The notes: a model not told the origin generated them from the sequence alone. 64,000 bases of DNA from Pseudomonas sp. BN417 (GCF_029871205.1 NZ_SSOJ01000115.1:1-64000), one strand, 5' to 3'. Shown: positions 37,885 through 47,231, counted from the first letter of the stretch. Made by a program: numbers and translations.

Positions 37885-39276
37885 TCATTCGAATTCGGAG
37901 AATTGCACTTCTGGCGCCTTGCGGCGGAAGCCGCCGGTCTGCACGGCCAGGTAGGCCAGGCCGATGGCGAACCAGCCGAGCCCGATGCCCAGGGTCAGGG
38001 CGGAGAGGCTGGTCCAGAGCCAGGCGATCAAGGCGAAGCCGATCAGCGGGATCAGCCCGTAGCGCAGGAGGTCGGCGCCAGTGCGCGGGCGGCCGTCGAA
38101 CAGGTAGGTGCGGATCACCGCCAGGTTCACCGCGGAGAAGGCCACCAGGGCGCCGAAGCTGATCATCGAAGCCAGGGTGGCGAGGTCGATGACCACTGCC
38201 AGCAGCGACACCAGGGAGACGATCAGGATGGCGATGGTGGGCGTCTTGAAGCGCTCGGAGAGGGTGCCGAACAGGCTCCGTGGCAGGATGCCGTCGCGGC
38301 CCATGCTGTAGAGAATGCGCGATACCGAGGCCTGGGAGGCCAGGGCCGAACCTGCCGCGCCGGCCACATAGGTGGCGGTGAAGAAGGCGGCGAGGAACTG
38401 GCCGCCGGCCTTCAGCATCACCTCGTTGGCGGCGGCGTCCACGTCCTGGAAGCTGCTGCCGGGGAACACCAGCTGACTGGCGACGGCCAGCACGAAGAAA
38501 AGCACGCCGGCACCCAGGGTGGTGATGACGATGGCGCGAGGGATGTCGCGTCTCGGGTCGCGGGCTTCCTCGGCCAGGGTGGAGACGGCGTCGAAACCGA
38601 GGAAGGACAGGCAGAGCACCGCAGCGCCGGCCATCAGCGGCGCCAGCCCAGGCTGGCTGCCGTCGCCGACGAAGGGCGCGGCGAAATCGATGGGTCCGGC
38701 CATCAGGCTCTTGCCGGCCATGGCCAGGAACACCAGGACGAAGACCACCTGGGCGGTGACGATCAGGTTGCTCATCCCTGACACCGAGCTGATGCCGAGG
38801 ATGTTCAGCACCGTAACCAGGGCGATGGAGCCGACCACGAAGACCCAGGCCGGCACTTCGGGAAAGGCGATATTGAGGAACAGGCCGATCACCAGGTAAT
38901 TGATCATCGGCAGGAAGAGGTAATCCAGCAGCAGCGACCAGCCGGCAAGGAAGCCCACGCCGGGACCGAAGCTCAGGCTGGTGTAGGAGTAGGCCGAGCC
39001 GGCAATGGGATAGCGGCGGACCATGAAGCTGTAGGACAAGGCGGTGAAGATCATCGCCAGCAGGGTGACCAGGTAGGCCGGGGCGGTGCGCCCGCCGGTC
39101 ATCTCGGTGACCACGCCGTAGGTGGTGAAGATGGTCAGCGGCACCATGTAGACCAGGCCGAAGAACACCAGGGCGGGCAGTCCGAGTATCCGCCGCAGGG
39201 CCGTGCCCTGGGCGCTGTGGGTGTAGTCGTTCGGCAGGCTGCCGCTGGTGCTGAGGTTGGCGGAAGGGGTAGCCAT
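37885..39276 (-). CDS. APC-family amino acid/polyamine permease (PuuP-like)
   Basis: 463 residues, about 12 membrane segments. LPALVFFGLVYMVPLTIFTTYG, RYPIAGSAYSYTSLSFGPGVGFLAGW and LGFDAVSTLAEEARDPRRDIPRA are typical of the PuuP/putrescine-importer subgroup. The next gene deacetylates polyamines, so uptake of a polyamine or acetylpolyamine is likely but not shown. ATG at 39276 has GGAGAG upstream. Likely one transcript with the amidohydrolase. Confidence 0.85.
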   Translation of the reverse strand: MATPSANLSTSGSLPNDYTHSAQGTALRRILGLPALVFFGLVYMVPLTIFTTYGVVTEMTGGRTAPAYLVTLLAMIFTALSYSFMVRRYPIAGSAYSYTSLSFGPGVGFLAGWSLLLDYLFLPMINYLVIGLFLNIAFPEVPAWVFVVGSIALVTVLNILGISSVSGMSNLIVTAQVVFVLVFLAMAGKSLMAGPIDFAAPFVGDGSQPGLAPLMAGAAVLCLSFLGFDAVSTLAEEARDPRRDIPRAIVITTLGAGVLFFVLAVASQLVFPGSSFQDVDAAANEVMLKAGGQFLAAFFTATYVAGAAGSALASQASVSRILYSMGRDGILPRSLFGTLSERFKTPTIAILIVSLVSLLAVVIDLATLASMISFGALVAFSAVNLAVIRTYLFDGRPRTGADLLRYGLIPLIGFALIAWLWTSLSALTLGIGLGWFAIGLAYLAVQTGGFRRKAPEVQFSEFE

Positions 39277-39472
39277 TATTGTTCTCTCCGGTTTACTGGG
39301 CGGCGTCTGGTTCGCGTTGCAAGCCATCCGTGCGCGTGCAGGGCCGGGTCCGTTGCGCATCCGGCTGTGCGCGGGCAGTCAGTAAGGGGGGAGCATGGGC
39401 GTCCGCTGGGCGGAAGAGGGGAAGGCGGTGCGGATCGGAAGTGCGCGGGACATCTTCATATCTCTCTAGCGA

Positions 39473-39596
39473 TTGTTCTTGTTCGATCGGCCTCGTTCGA
39501 GCGGGCCGTGGTTCGCCTGGCGCTTCGATTCTGTCAGCGCCGCACCGGGGGCAGAACCCTGCAAAGGGTCAAAAAGGGATCGAAGTGGCCAACTTG
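39473..39596 (-). promoter_or_regulatory. Phased conserved upstream element, copy 1 (APC permease)
   Basis: Read on the plus strand it holds TTGTTCTT (39473), CGATTCTGTCAGC (39526), GCAGAAC (39551), GGTCAAAAAGGGAT (39567) and GGCCAACTTG (39587). The same blocks with identical spacing occur at 43659-43782. It lies about 200-320 bp before the permease start. The rest of the 542-bp gap (39277-39818) holds only repeats. Confidence 0.65.
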
Positions 39597-39613
39597 AATG
39601 GCCGGTTGATGGG

Positions 39614-39677
39614 GTAGGGTGCGCTGTGCGCACCGTGGATTGCGCGCGGACCGGCTGGTGCGCACGGCGCACCCTAC
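39614..39677. repeat. Family B palindromic repeat
   Basis: GTAGGGTGCGCTGTGCGCACC and GGTGCGCACGGCGCACCCTAC in inverted order. Confidence 0.85.
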
Positions 39678-39716
39678 GGGTCGACAGCGACTCGCAGGGT
39701 GAGCGTGGCCAGCTTC

Positions 39717-39799
39717 GTAGGATGGGTGGAGCGCAGCGATACCCATCAGCGGGGCGAGCCACCAAGCGTTGGGCTTCGCTGCGCTCTGCGCCAACCTAC
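39717..39799. repeat. Family D inverted repeat (GTAGGATGGGT...CCAACCTAC)
   Basis: Outer arms GTAGGATGGGTGGAGCGCAGCG and CGCTGCGCTCTGCGCCAACCTAC pair imperfectly; an inner GATGGGT/ACCCATC pair is perfect. It directly precedes the 3' end of the minus-strand binding protein gene. Only one copy is seen in the window. Confidence 0.65.
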
Positions 39800-39818
39800 A
39801 GGAGCAGAGGCGCGGTAC

Positions 39819-40862
39819 TTATTTCTTCAGCTTGGTCCAGACCTTGCTGCGCAGGGACAGGGCCTTGGGCGAGCAGAGCTTGAAGGTCTTCAGGCGGTCC
39901 AGCTTGTCCTGCGGGGTATTGATCGCGGGGTCGTCGAACAGCTCCTTCTCCATGAACTTGTCCGAGCCTTCGATGGCGTTGTTGTACTTGGCGAAGTTGG
40001 AGGCGGCGGCGATGTTTTCCGGCAGCATCATCCAGTTGATGAAGGCGTGGGCCTCCTCGACGTTCACCGCGTCCTTGGGGATCACCAGGTTGTCGATGAA
40101 GACGTGGATGCCTTCCTTCGGATAGACGTAGACCAGGCTCTCGCGCTGGGCGTGGGCGCGGTGGAAGGCGCCGTTCCACTGCTGGTGCATGGCCACTTCG
40201 CCAGCGGCCATGCGCTCGATGGTGCCGTCGCTGTTGTACATGGCCAGCAGCGGCTTCTGCGCCAGCAGCAGGTCCTGGATCTTCTTCGCGTCCTTCGGGT
40301 CCTCGGTGCACTGGTCGATGGACAGGTAGTGGGACGCGGCGATGTACAGGTCTTCGATCGAGTTCAGCGCCACCACCTTGCCCTTCAGCTCGGCCGGTGG
40401 CTCGAAGAAGGGTTTCCAGCTCTCGTCGAGCGTGCCGCCCGGCACCTGCTTGCCGTCGTAACTGTAGCCGGTGGTGCCCCAGAGGTAGGGCACGCTGTAG
40501 TCGTGGCCGGGGTCGAAGCCCAGGGTCTGGAAGTTGGGCTTGAGGTTCTTCAGGTTGGGCAGCTTGCTCTTGTCCAGCTTCTGCAGCAGGCCGTCGCCGG
40601 CCATGATCTGGATGAAACTGTCCGACGGCACCACCACGTCATAGGCACCGCCGCCGGCCTTGAGCTTGGCCAGCAGGGTCTCGTTGCTGTCGTAGGCGTC
40701 CAGGGTGGCCTTGATGCCGGTGTCCTGCTCGAACTTCTTCAGCAGCTCCGGCGGGTAGTAGTCCGACCAGTTGGCGAAATGCAGGGTGCCTGCAGCCTGG
40801 GCGGAACCGGCCAGGCCGGCGGCGAGCAGGATGGCGAGCGCAAGCGGGGTACGGCGGGTCAT
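39819..40862 (-). CDS. Polyamine-type periplasmic binding protein (PotF4-like)
   Basis: 347 residues. Signal peptide (LALAILLAAGLAGSAQA), then AGTLHFANWSDYYPPELLKKF and LDAYDSNETLLAKLKAGGGAYDVVVPSDSF, the PotD/PotF fold. The Tyr/Trp positions differ from SpuD/E (FANWSDYYPP rather than [10 protein letters not shown]), closer to spermidine-type PotD, so the ligand may differ. Last gene of the ABC operon, 28 bp after the permease. ATG at 40862 follows AAGGAGCTTGACC. Confidence 0.9.
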   Translation of the reverse strand: MTRRTPLALAILLAAGLAGSAQAAGTLHFANWSDYYPPELLKKFEQDTGIKATLDAYDSNETLLAKLKAGGGAYDVVVPSDSFIQIMAGDGLLQKLDKSKLPNLKNLKPNFQTLGFDPGHDYSVPYLWGTTGYSYDGKQVPGGTLDESWKPFFEPPAELKGKVVALNSIEDLYIAASHYLSIDQCTEDPKDAKKIQDLLLAQKPLLAMYNSDGTIERMAAGEVAMHQQWNGAFHRAHAQRESLVYVYPKEGIHVFIDNLVIPKDAVNVEEAHAFINWMMLPENIAAASNFAKYNNAIEGSDKFMEKELFDDPAINTPQDKLDRLKTFKLCSPKALSLRSKVWTKLKK

Positions 40863-40890
40863 GGTCAAGCTCCTTGCTGGTCGTGACGGG

Positions 40891-41679
40891 TCAGCGCTTG
40901 CGCTGCCCGACGTAGTAGGACAATGCAACGAATGCTATGGAAATAACGAGGATGATCGAGGAGATGGCGTTGATCTTCGGCGAAATGCCCATCCGTATCG
41001 AACTGAAGATGTACACCGGCAGGGTGGTGGCGCCGGCGCCGGCGACGAAGTAGGTGATGACGAAGTCATCCATCGAGATGATGAAGGCGAGCATGGCGCC
41101 GGAAAGGATGCCGGGCATCAGCAGCGGGAAGGTCACCTTCCAGAAGGCCTTCCAGGGCGAGGCGTAGAGGTCGGCGGCGGCTTCGGCCAGACGCGGGTCC
41201 ATGCCCTCCAGCCGGGCGCGGATCGGCAGGTAGGCGAAGGGGATGCAGAACACCACGTGGGCGATGAGGATGGTGAAGAGCGAGAGCTTCAGGCCGATGA
41301 AGGCGAAGAACATCAGGGTGGCCACCGCCGTGACGATCTCCGGCACCAGCAGCGGCAGGCCGAGCACCCCGTTCATCAGCGTCTGGCCACGGAAGGCGCG
41401 GCCGCGCATGCCCAGCGCCGCGAGAGTGGCCAGGGAGGTGGCGATCAGGGTTGCGAAGGTGGCGACTATCAGCGAGTTCTTCGCCGCGCGGACGATCTCC
41501 GGGTCGTTGGCCACCACCGCGTACCACTTCAGGCTGAAGCTTTCCCAGATGGTCGCCGACTGTCCGCCGTTGAAGCTGAGCACCACCAGCACCAGGATCG
41601 GCACATAGAGGAAGGCGAAGAACAACCAGGCGGTCGGCCGCACGCCGGTGAAGCGCCAGAGCGGGTTCTGCAGGTTCAT
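40891..41679 (-). CDS. Polyamine-type ABC permease (PotC/PotI-like)
   Basis: 262 residues, about six membrane segments. WLFFAFLYVPILVLVVLSFNGG and the EAA loop DPRLAEAAADLYASPWKAFWKVTFPLLMP fit PotC. It overlaps the upstream permease by four bases (ATGA). Pairs with the next permease to form the channel. Confidence 0.92.
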   Translation of the reverse strand: MNLQNPLWRFTGVRPTAWLFFAFLYVPILVLVVLSFNGGQSATIWESFSLKWYAVVANDPEIVRAAKNSLIVATFATLIATSLATLAALGMRGRAFRGQTLMNGVLGLPLLVPEIVTAVATLMFFAFIGLKLSLFTILIAHVVFCIPFAYLPIRARLEGMDPRLAEAAADLYASPWKAFWKVTFPLLMPGILSGAMLAFIISMDDFVITYFVAGAGATTLPVYIFSSIRMGISPKINAISSIILVISIAFVALSYYVGQRKR

Positions 41680-42590
41680 GGATGGCCCCCTGCGGTGGGC
41701 TGCTTGAAGCGCAGGCTGTAGAGCAGCATCGCCAGCAGCACGAAGCCGAGCAGGGCGAAGGACAGCGCCGCCCCCAGCGGCCAGTTGTGCGAGGCGCCGA
41801 ACTGCAGCTGGATCAGGTTGCCGATCATCAGCGCCTTACCGCCCCCCAGTAGCTCGGGGATGATGTAGTTGCCGAGCGAGGGAATGAACACCAGGATCGC
41901 GCCGGCCACTATGCCTGGCATGGCCAGCGGGACTATCACCCGGCGCAGGGCCTGGAAGCGGTTGGCGCCCAGGTCGAAGGCCGCCTCCACCAGGCGCCAG
42001 TCGAGCTTCTCCAGGCTGGTGTAGATGGGCAGCACCATGAACGGCAGGAAGGTGTAGAGCAGGCCGATCACCACTGCGACATCGGTGTAGAGCAGGCCGA
42101 GGGCGCCGTCGGAGAGGCCGAACACGCCGAGGCCGCTGTCCACCAGGCCACCGTTGCGCAGCAGCAGAATCCAGGCATAGACCCGCACCAGCAGGTTGGT
42201 CCAGAAGGGTACTGTGACCAGGAACAGCAGCAGGTTGCGCTTGCGCTCGCTCTGCAGCGCCAGGTAGAGCGCGGTGGGGAAGCCGATCAGCAGGCAGCCG
42301 AAGGTGGTCAGTACCGAGAGCCAGAAGGAGCGCTGGAAGATCTGCAGGTAGTCGGTATTGAACACCAGGCTGTCGTCCAGGTCGCGTTCGTAGAGGAAGT
42401 TGATGTAGGCCTCCAGCGAATATTGGTCCCACTTCACGCCGCCGTAGTCGCCGGGTGCGAGCACCGAGACCAGGAACATGATCCCCAGCGGCAGCACCAG
42501 GAACACCAGCAGGGCGAGCATGGCCGGGCTGGTGAGCAGCAGGCGCCGGCGCAGCTGGCGGCGTTCCGCCTGGATGCGCAGGGTGCTCAT
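41676..42590 (-). CDS. Polyamine-type ABC permease (PotB/PotH-like)
   Basis: 304 residues. [26 protein letters not shown] opens the protein, and the EAA loop is [29 protein letters not shown]. The start overlaps the ATPase stop by four bases, so the operon is tightly coupled. Confidence 0.92.
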   Translation of the reverse strand: MSTLRIQAERRQLRRRLLLTSPAMLALLVFLVLPLGIMFLVSVLAPGDYGGVKWDQYSLEAYINFLYERDLDDSLVFNTDYLQIFQRSFWLSVLTTFGCLLIGFPTALYLALQSERKRNLLLFLVTVPFWTNLLVRVYAWILLLRNGGLVDSGLGVFGLSDGALGLLYTDVAVVIGLLYTFLPFMVLPIYTSLEKLDWRLVEAAFDLGANRFQALRRVIVPLAMPGIVAGAILVFIPSLGNYIIPELLGGGKALMIGNLIQLQFGASHNWPLGAALSFALLGFVLLAMLLYSLRFKQPTAGGHP

Positions 42591-43636
42591 TCGGTCAGGA
42601 CCCGGATGGCTTCGCTGGGCACCTGCACCCGCACCCGTTCGCCGGCGGCGTAGGCGTTCAGCGCGCCGTTACGGTTCTGCTGGCGCACGCGGAAGCCGCT
42701 CTGTCCGGCGATATTCAGGTGGTAGACGGTGTCGGTGCCGACATAGACCACGTTCTCGATCTCGCCGGCGAGGTTGCCTTGCTCGTCGAGGCTGGTGCGT
42801 TCCGGGCGGATCGCCAGGGTGACGGCGCCGCGCCTGGGGCTGAAGGCGCTGAGCAACTGGCCGTCGGGCAGCAGCACGCCGCGCTCCAGGGCCTCGCCCT
42901 CGAGGAAGTTGGTCTCGCCGATGAAGTCCGCCACCGTGCGGTTCAGCGGCGCCTCGTAGATTTCCGTCGGTGTACCGACCTGGAGGATGCGGCCGCGGCT
43001 CATCACCGCGATGCGGTCGGACATGGTCAGGGCTTCTTCCTGGTCGTGGGTGACGAAGATGAAGGTGATGCCGGTCTCGTGCTGCAGGCGCTTGAGCTCG
43101 ATCTGCATGTCCTTGCGCAGCTTCTGGTCGAGCGCCGAGAGGGATTCGTCGAGCAGCAGCACCTTGGGCTGGTTGGCCAGGGCGCGGGCCAGGGCGATGC
43201 GTTGCTGCTGGCCGCCGGAGAGTTGGTCGGCGCGGCGCCGGCCGACATCCGGCAGCTTCACCAGCTCCAGCATGCGCTGCACCGTCGCGTCGATTTCGCT
43301 GCGGCTCAGGCCGCGCATTTCCAGGCCGAAGGCGATGTTCTGCGCCACCGTCATATGGGGGAACAGGGCGTAGCTCTGGAATACGGTGTTGACCGGCCGG
43401 CGGAAGGGCGGCAAGCCCTGCATGGGTTCGCCATAGAGGCGGATGGCCCCCGAGCTGGGCTGCTCGAAGCCGGCGATGAGCCGCAACAGGGTGGTCTTGC
43501 CGCAGCCGGACGGGCCGAGGAGGGTGAAGAACTCGTTGGCGCGGATCTCCAGGGAAACATCGTCGAGGGCTTTCACGCCCTGCCCCGGATCACCGAACTC
43601 CATGCACACACGGTCGACACTGATCGCGCTGGTCAT
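42587..43636 (-). CDS. Polyamine-type ABC transporter ATPase (PotA/PotG-like)
   Basis: 349 residues. Walker [10 protein letters not shown], signature [16 protein letters not shown], Walker [13 protein letters not shown] and switch [15 protein letters not shown] are intact, followed by a TOBE region ([16 protein letters not shown]). First gene of a four-gene operon ATPase-permease-permease-binding protein. The ATG at 43636 is chosen; a GTG three codons upstream is an alternative, and no strong Shine-Dalgarno decides it. The conserved element at 43659-43782 is directly upstream. Confidence 0.92.
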   Translation of the reverse strand: MTSAISVDRVCMEFGDPGQGVKALDDVSLEIRANEFFTLLGPSGCGKTTLLRLIAGFEQPSSGAIRLYGEPMQGLPPFRRPVNTVFQSYALFPHMTVAQNIAFGLEMRGLSRSEIDATVQRMLELVKLPDVGRRRADQLSGGQQQRIALARALANQPKVLLLDESLSALDQKLRKDMQIELKRLQHETGITFIFVTHDQEEALTMSDRIAVMSRGRILQVGTPTEIYEAPLNRTVADFIGETNFLEGEALERGVLLPDGQLLSAFSPRRGAVTLAIRPERTSLDEQGNLAGEIENVVYVGTDTVYHLNIAGQSGFRVRQQNRNGALNAYAAGERVRVQVPSEAIRVLTE

Positions 43637-43658
43637 GCTTATCACAAGCTCTAAGGAT

Positions 43659-43782
43659 TTGTTCTTATTGGGCTTTTATTTTTCTGCTGGTGAAGCGGCG
43701 CTTGTTTGTCCCGATTCTGTCAGCAGCCTAGTTGGTGCAGAACGATAGTTCAGGTCAAAAGGGGATATTTTCGGCCAAGTTG
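43659..43782 (-). promoter_or_regulatory. Phased conserved upstream element, copy 2 (ABC operon)
   Basis: Blocks TTGTTCTT (43659), CGATTCTGTCAGC (43712), GCAGAAC (43737), GGTCAAAAGGGGAT (43753) and GGCCAAGTTG (43773) match copy 1 at 39473 without a gap; the sequence between blocks has diverged. Lies 23-146 bp before the ATPase start. Confidence 0.65.
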
Positions 43783-43821
43783 TGAACCCTGGTGAAGCTT
43801 GCAGAGAGGACGGGAAACACC

Positions 43822-43917
43822 TGTGGGGGCGAATTCATTCGCTAAGCAGACCGCAGGTCTGCCCTTCGGCATCGCAGGGGCAGCTTCGCCGCCCTTCGCG
43901 AATGAATTCGCCCCCAT
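43822..43917. repeat. Paired REP-like element (family A)
   Basis: TGTGGGGGCGAATTCATTCGC at the left, GCGAATGAATTCGCCCCCAT at the right, with GC stems between. Sits between the AraC gene 3' end and the ABC operon promoter. Confidence 0.85.
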
Positions 43918-43942
43918 AAGGGATTCTGACCCCGGGGCAACC

Positions 43943-44959
43943 CTACCGCCGATACAGGCTCGGCGACTGCCCGCTCCAGCGCTGGAAGGCGTGGCGGAAG
44001 CTGGCGGTCTCGCTGTAGCCGAGCTGCTCGGCGATCAGGTAGATGGGCAGGTCGGTCTGGATCAGCAACTGGCGCGCCTTGTCGTAGCGCACTTCGTCCA
44101 GCAGGCGCTGGAAGCTGGTGTTCAGCTGCTGCAGGTGGCGGCGCAGGGTTCGCTCGGAACGGTGCAGCTGGCGCGCCACGCTGTCCAGGTCGCGGGCCTC
44201 GCGCAGGTTGCCGGCCAGGTGCTGGCGGATCTGGTCGAGCACGTCGTGGCGGCTGTTGAGCTGGGCGTCCAGTTTCAGGCATTGCTGCAGGCCGTAGTGG
44301 CAGGTCACCGGGTCGGCCAGGGGCAGGGGGCGGTCGAGCAGCCCGGCATCGAAGCAGAGGGCATTGCCGGATGCGCCGAATTCCACCGGGCAACCCAGCA
44401 GCTGTTCGTAGCCGGCGGCATGCAGCGGTGGCCGGTAGGACAGGCAGACCCGCGTCGGGCCTATGGCCATGCCCAGCAGGTCCTTCACCACGGTCAGCAG
44501 CGAGGTCAGGCAGAGCTCGCTGTTGAATACCGTCAGTTCCGGTGCGTAGCGGTAGCCGCCGGCCACCAGGCGCGCCTCTTCTCCGTCCTCTTCCAGGCTC
44601 AGCTTGAAGTAGGTGCCCAGCAGTGCCGAATGACCCAGGGCCAGGGTCAGGGCATCGCGCAGGGTACGGCTGGCGAGCATGGTGTAGCCGAGGATGCCGT
44701 AGGCCGAGACATGCATGCGCAGGCCGAGGGACAGGCCGAGGGCCGCATCCTGGGTGCAGGCCAGGGCATTGGCGAAGACGCGCAGTTCCTGGGCATGGCT
44801 GATCAGCTTGTCGGGGGTATCGAGGTCGGTACAAGCGACGCCGCTGCCCTCCAGCAGGCACTCGCGGGGAATGCCGCTGCTGGCCAGGGTCGCCACCGCC
44901 AGGGCAATGGTGTGCAAGGTGGTGAGCGCGCGCTCTTCCGGTAGCAGTGCAGTGGCCAT
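43943..44959 (-). CDS. AraC-family transcriptional regulator
   Basis: 338 residues. Sensor half with YGILGYTMLASRTLRDALTLALGHSALLGTYF; C-terminal AraC domain: LDSVARQLHRSERTLRRHLQQLNTSFQRLLDEVR (in parts) and IYLIAEQLGYSETASFRHAFQRWSGQSPSLYRR (in parts). AAAAGGGGACGGAA precedes the ATG. Upstream of and collinear with the polyamine ABC operon, it is the nearest candidate to bind the phased elements at 43659 and 39473, but nothing proves this. Confidence 0.88.
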   Translation of the reverse strand: MATALLPEERALTTLHTIALAVATLASSGIPRECLLEGSGVACTDLDTPDKLISHAQELRVFANALACTQDAALGLSLGLRMHVSAYGILGYTMLASRTLRDALTLALGHSALLGTYFKLSLEEDGEEARLVAGGYRYAPELTVFNSELCLTSLLTVVKDLLGMAIGPTRVCLSYRPPLHAAGYEQLLGCPVEFGASGNALCFDAGLLDRPLPLADPVTCHYGLQQCLKLDAQLNSRHDVLDQIRQHLAGNLREARDLDSVARQLHRSERTLRRHLQQLNTSFQRLLDEVRYDKARQLLIQTDLPIYLIAEQLGYSETASFRHAFQRWSGQSPSLYRR

Positions 44960-45003
44960 TTCCGTCCCCTTTTGTAACGCCCGTGATGTCCGGTTTCCGG
45001 GCA

Positions 45004-45019
45004 TTAAGCTTCAATTCAG
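45004..45019 (+). promoter_or_regulatory. Degenerate TTAAG-N6-TTCAG pair upstream of the carP-like gene
   Basis: TTAAG at 45004 and TTCAG at 45015 keep the 11-bp spacing of the carO triple repeat, about 60-75 bp before the start. Only one half is exact. Confidence 0.45.
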
Positions 45020-45077
45020 GTAGAAGCCCTGCGCGCTCTGTATCCTCGTTGCGCCCTGAACCCCAGAGTCCCTATCG

Positions 45078-46001
45078 ATGCGTTCACTTCTGACCCCGTG
45101 GCGGCTGGTCATCTCTCTCCTGCTCCTGGTGCTGGCGCTGCTTGGCGTCGCCGCCCAGCAGTTCCGGTTGTTCGAGCGGGGCTTCTTCAACCTGCAAGAA
45201 TGGCGCCATGCGTCGGAGTGGCGGGATCGTTCCATCTGGCTGCCCGACTACCAGGTGGTCATCGAGGCCAAACCCATCGAAGGCCTGTCGGACGATGTTT
45301 CCGCCCTGACCTATGATCCGGACCGCCACAGCCTCTTCACCGTCACCAACCAGCGCCCGGAACTCATCGAGCTGTCCCTGGACGGCCATCTGATTCGCCG
45401 CATCCCGCTGGTGGGCTTCGGCGATCCCGAGGCCATCGAGTACATCAGCAAGGGCGTCTACGTCATCACCGACGAGCGCCGGCAGCGCCTGATCAAGGTG
45501 CGCCTGGATGAGAACACCAGGTCCATCGATGCCGACGAAGCCCAGCAGCTGTCCCTGGGCATCGGCCTTTCCGGCAACAAGGGTTTCGAGGGGCTGGCCT
45601 ACGACACGGCCGGGCAACGGCTGTTCGTTGCCAAGGAGCGCGACCCGGTGCGCATCTACGAGATCCACGGCTTCCCCCACACCAACCCGGACAAGCCGTT
45701 CGCCGTGCATGTGGTGGATGACCCGAAGCGCGATGCCCGGCTCTTCCTCCGCGACCTTTCCAGCCTGCAGTACGACGATCGCAGCGGCCACCTGCTGGCG
45801 CTGTCGGACGAATCGCGGCTGGTGCTGGAGCTGAACGCCGATGGCCGGCCGATCAGCACCCTGTCGCTGCTGCGCGGCATGCACGGCCTGCAGCAGACAG
45901 TGCCGCAGGCCGAGGGCGTGGCGATGGACAACGACGGCAATCTCTACGTCGTCAGCGAACCGAACCTGTTCTACGCGTTCCGCAAACAGCCCCGCGATTG
46001 A
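45078..46001 (+). CDS. carP: CarP-like beta-propeller protein (SdiA-regulated domain)
   Basis: 307 residues. N-terminal membrane segment (LVISLLLLVLALLGVAAQQF), then propeller repeats: ALTYDPDRHSLFTVTNQRPELIELS, GDPEAIEYISKGVYVITDERR, NKGFEGLAYDTAGQRLFVAKERD and VPQAEGVAMDNDGNLYVVSEPNLFYAFRK. It is the paralogue of the gene at 35267. In PAO1 the gene at this place (PA0327) is carP, a CarSR target that helps calcium homeostasis. Divergent from the AraC gene; its stop abuts the next, convergent gene. Confidence 0.82.
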   Translation: MRSLLTPWRLVISLLLLVLALLGVAAQQFRLFERGFFNLQEWRHASEWRDRSIWLPDYQVVIEAKPIEGLSDDVSALTYDPDRHSLFTVTNQRPELIELSLDGHLIRRIPLVGFGDPEAIEYISKGVYVITDERRQRLIKVRLDENTRSIDADEAQQLSLGIGLSGNKGFEGLAYDTAGQRLFVAKERDPVRIYEIHGFPHTNPDKPFAVHVVDDPKRDARLFLRDLSSLQYDDRSGHLLALSDESRLVLELNADGRPISTLSLLRGMHGLQQTVPQAEGVAMDNDGNLYVVSEPNLFYAFRKQPRD

Positions 46002-46334
46002 TCAGCTGTCGTCGTCGAGGGTGGCGTCCGGGGCGTTGCTCTTCACCGACTGGATGCCCGCAGTGGCGCTGGCGGCGCTGGCGTACATCTGGCTCTGGCC
46101 GATGACCTGGCCGTTGCTGGCCTTGAGCACGAAGTAGAACTTGCCATTGCTGGCCGTCTTGCTTTCGAAGGCGCCTTCGCGAATGGCGTTCTTGCGCACC
46201 GAGTCGATGCCGTTCAAGGCGGAATCCTTGGCCTTGTACAGTTCGCTGGTAAGGATGGTCTCGCCGTTGCCGGCGTTCAGGTTGAAATGGAACTGGCCAT
46301 CGTTGGCCTTCTTCAGATGGAATTTCCCGGCCAT
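46002..46334 (-). CDS. YegP/DUF1508 tandem-repeat protein
   Basis: 110 residues made of two DUF1508 repeats: GKFHLKKANDGQFHFNLNAGNGETILTSELYKAKDSALNGIDSV (in parts) and SNGKFYFVLKASNGQVIGQSQMYASAASATAGIQSV (in parts). Small soluble protein, function unproven. AGGAGAAACCCC precedes the ATG. Its stop is directly adjacent to the carP-like stop, with no terminator space. Confidence 0.9.
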   Translation of the reverse strand: MAGKFHLKKANDGQFHFNLNAGNGETILTSELYKAKDSALNGIDSVRKNAIREGAFESKTASNGKFYFVLKASNGQVIGQSQMYASAASATAGIQSVKSNAPDATLDDDS

Positions 46335-46428
46335 GGGGTTTCTCCTGATTCAGTGGCGGAAGACGGCACCGCATGGGGCGCCGTAGCCATCAAATCTAGA
46401 CGGTTTACCGCAGGCCGGGAGGCGGCCC

Positions 46429-47100
46429 TCAGAGGCTGATGCTCTTCACGCCGTCCTTGGTGCCGAGCAGCAGCAGGTCGGCCGGGCGGGCGGCGAACAG
46501 GCCGTTGGTGACTACGCCGACGATGTTGTTGATCTGCTCTTCCAGTTGTACCGGGCTGTCGATGCGCATGTTGTGCACGTCGAGGATGATGTTGCCGTTG
46601 TCGGTCAGCACCCCTTCGCGGTAGACCGGGTCGCCGCCCAGCTTGACCAGCTGGCGGGCCACGTGGCTGCGGGCCATGGGGATGACTTCCACCGGCAGCG
46701 GGAAGGCGCCGAGCAGCGGTACCAGCTTGCTCTCGTCGGCGATGCAGATGAAGGTCTTGGCCACGGCCGCGACTATCTTCTCGCGGGTCAGCGCGGCGCC
46801 GCCGCCTTTGATCAGTTCGAGACGCTCGTTGCTCTCGTCAGCACCATCCACGTAGAACTCGAGGTCGCTGACGCTGTTCAGGTCGTACACCGGGATGCCG
46901 TGGGCCTTCAGGCGCTGGGCGGTGGCTTCGGAGCTGGCCACGGCGCCGTCGAAGGCCATCTTGTGCTGGGCCAGCAGGTCGATGAAGAAATTCGCGGTGG
47001 AGCCGGTGCCGACGCCGACGATGCTCTTCTCATCGAGCTTGGGGAGGATGAAGTCGATGGCGGCCTGGGCGACGGCCTGCTTGAGCTGGTCCTGGGTCAT
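46429..47100 (-). CDS. rpiA: Ribose-5-phosphate isomerase A
   Basis: 223 residues. Interconverts ribose 5-phosphate and ribulose 5-phosphate in the pentose phosphate pathway. Motifs [67 protein letters not shown] (in parts) and [16 protein letters not shown] are all typical. Divergent from ilvA over 131 bp. Confidence 0.97.
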   Translation of the reverse strand: MTQDQLKQAVAQAAIDFILPKLDEKSIVGVGTGSTANFFIDLLAQHKMAFDGAVASSEATAQRLKAHGIPVYDLNSVSDLEFYVDGADESNERLELIKGGGAALTREKIVAAVAKTFICIADESKLVPLLGAFPLPVEVIPMARSHVARQLVKLGGDPVYREGVLTDNGNIILDVHNMRIDSPVQLEEQINNIVGVVTNGLFAARPADLLLLGTKDGVKSISL

Positions 47101-47231
47101 GCTGGGGGTCCGAATGGAGGAGTGTCGAGGGCGCGGATTATAGCCGCTAAACCCCGCAATCCATGTGGTCGCCCGACGAATCCCTGGGGTAGACTCCGCC
47201 CACCCGTGAAATGCCCGCCAGTGAAGCCCAG

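Noticed and set aside
39277-39818. A small coding gene in the 542-bp gap
   Set aside because: The open frames there overlap the phased element and family B/D repeats, have no ribosome-binding site and no recognisable sequence.
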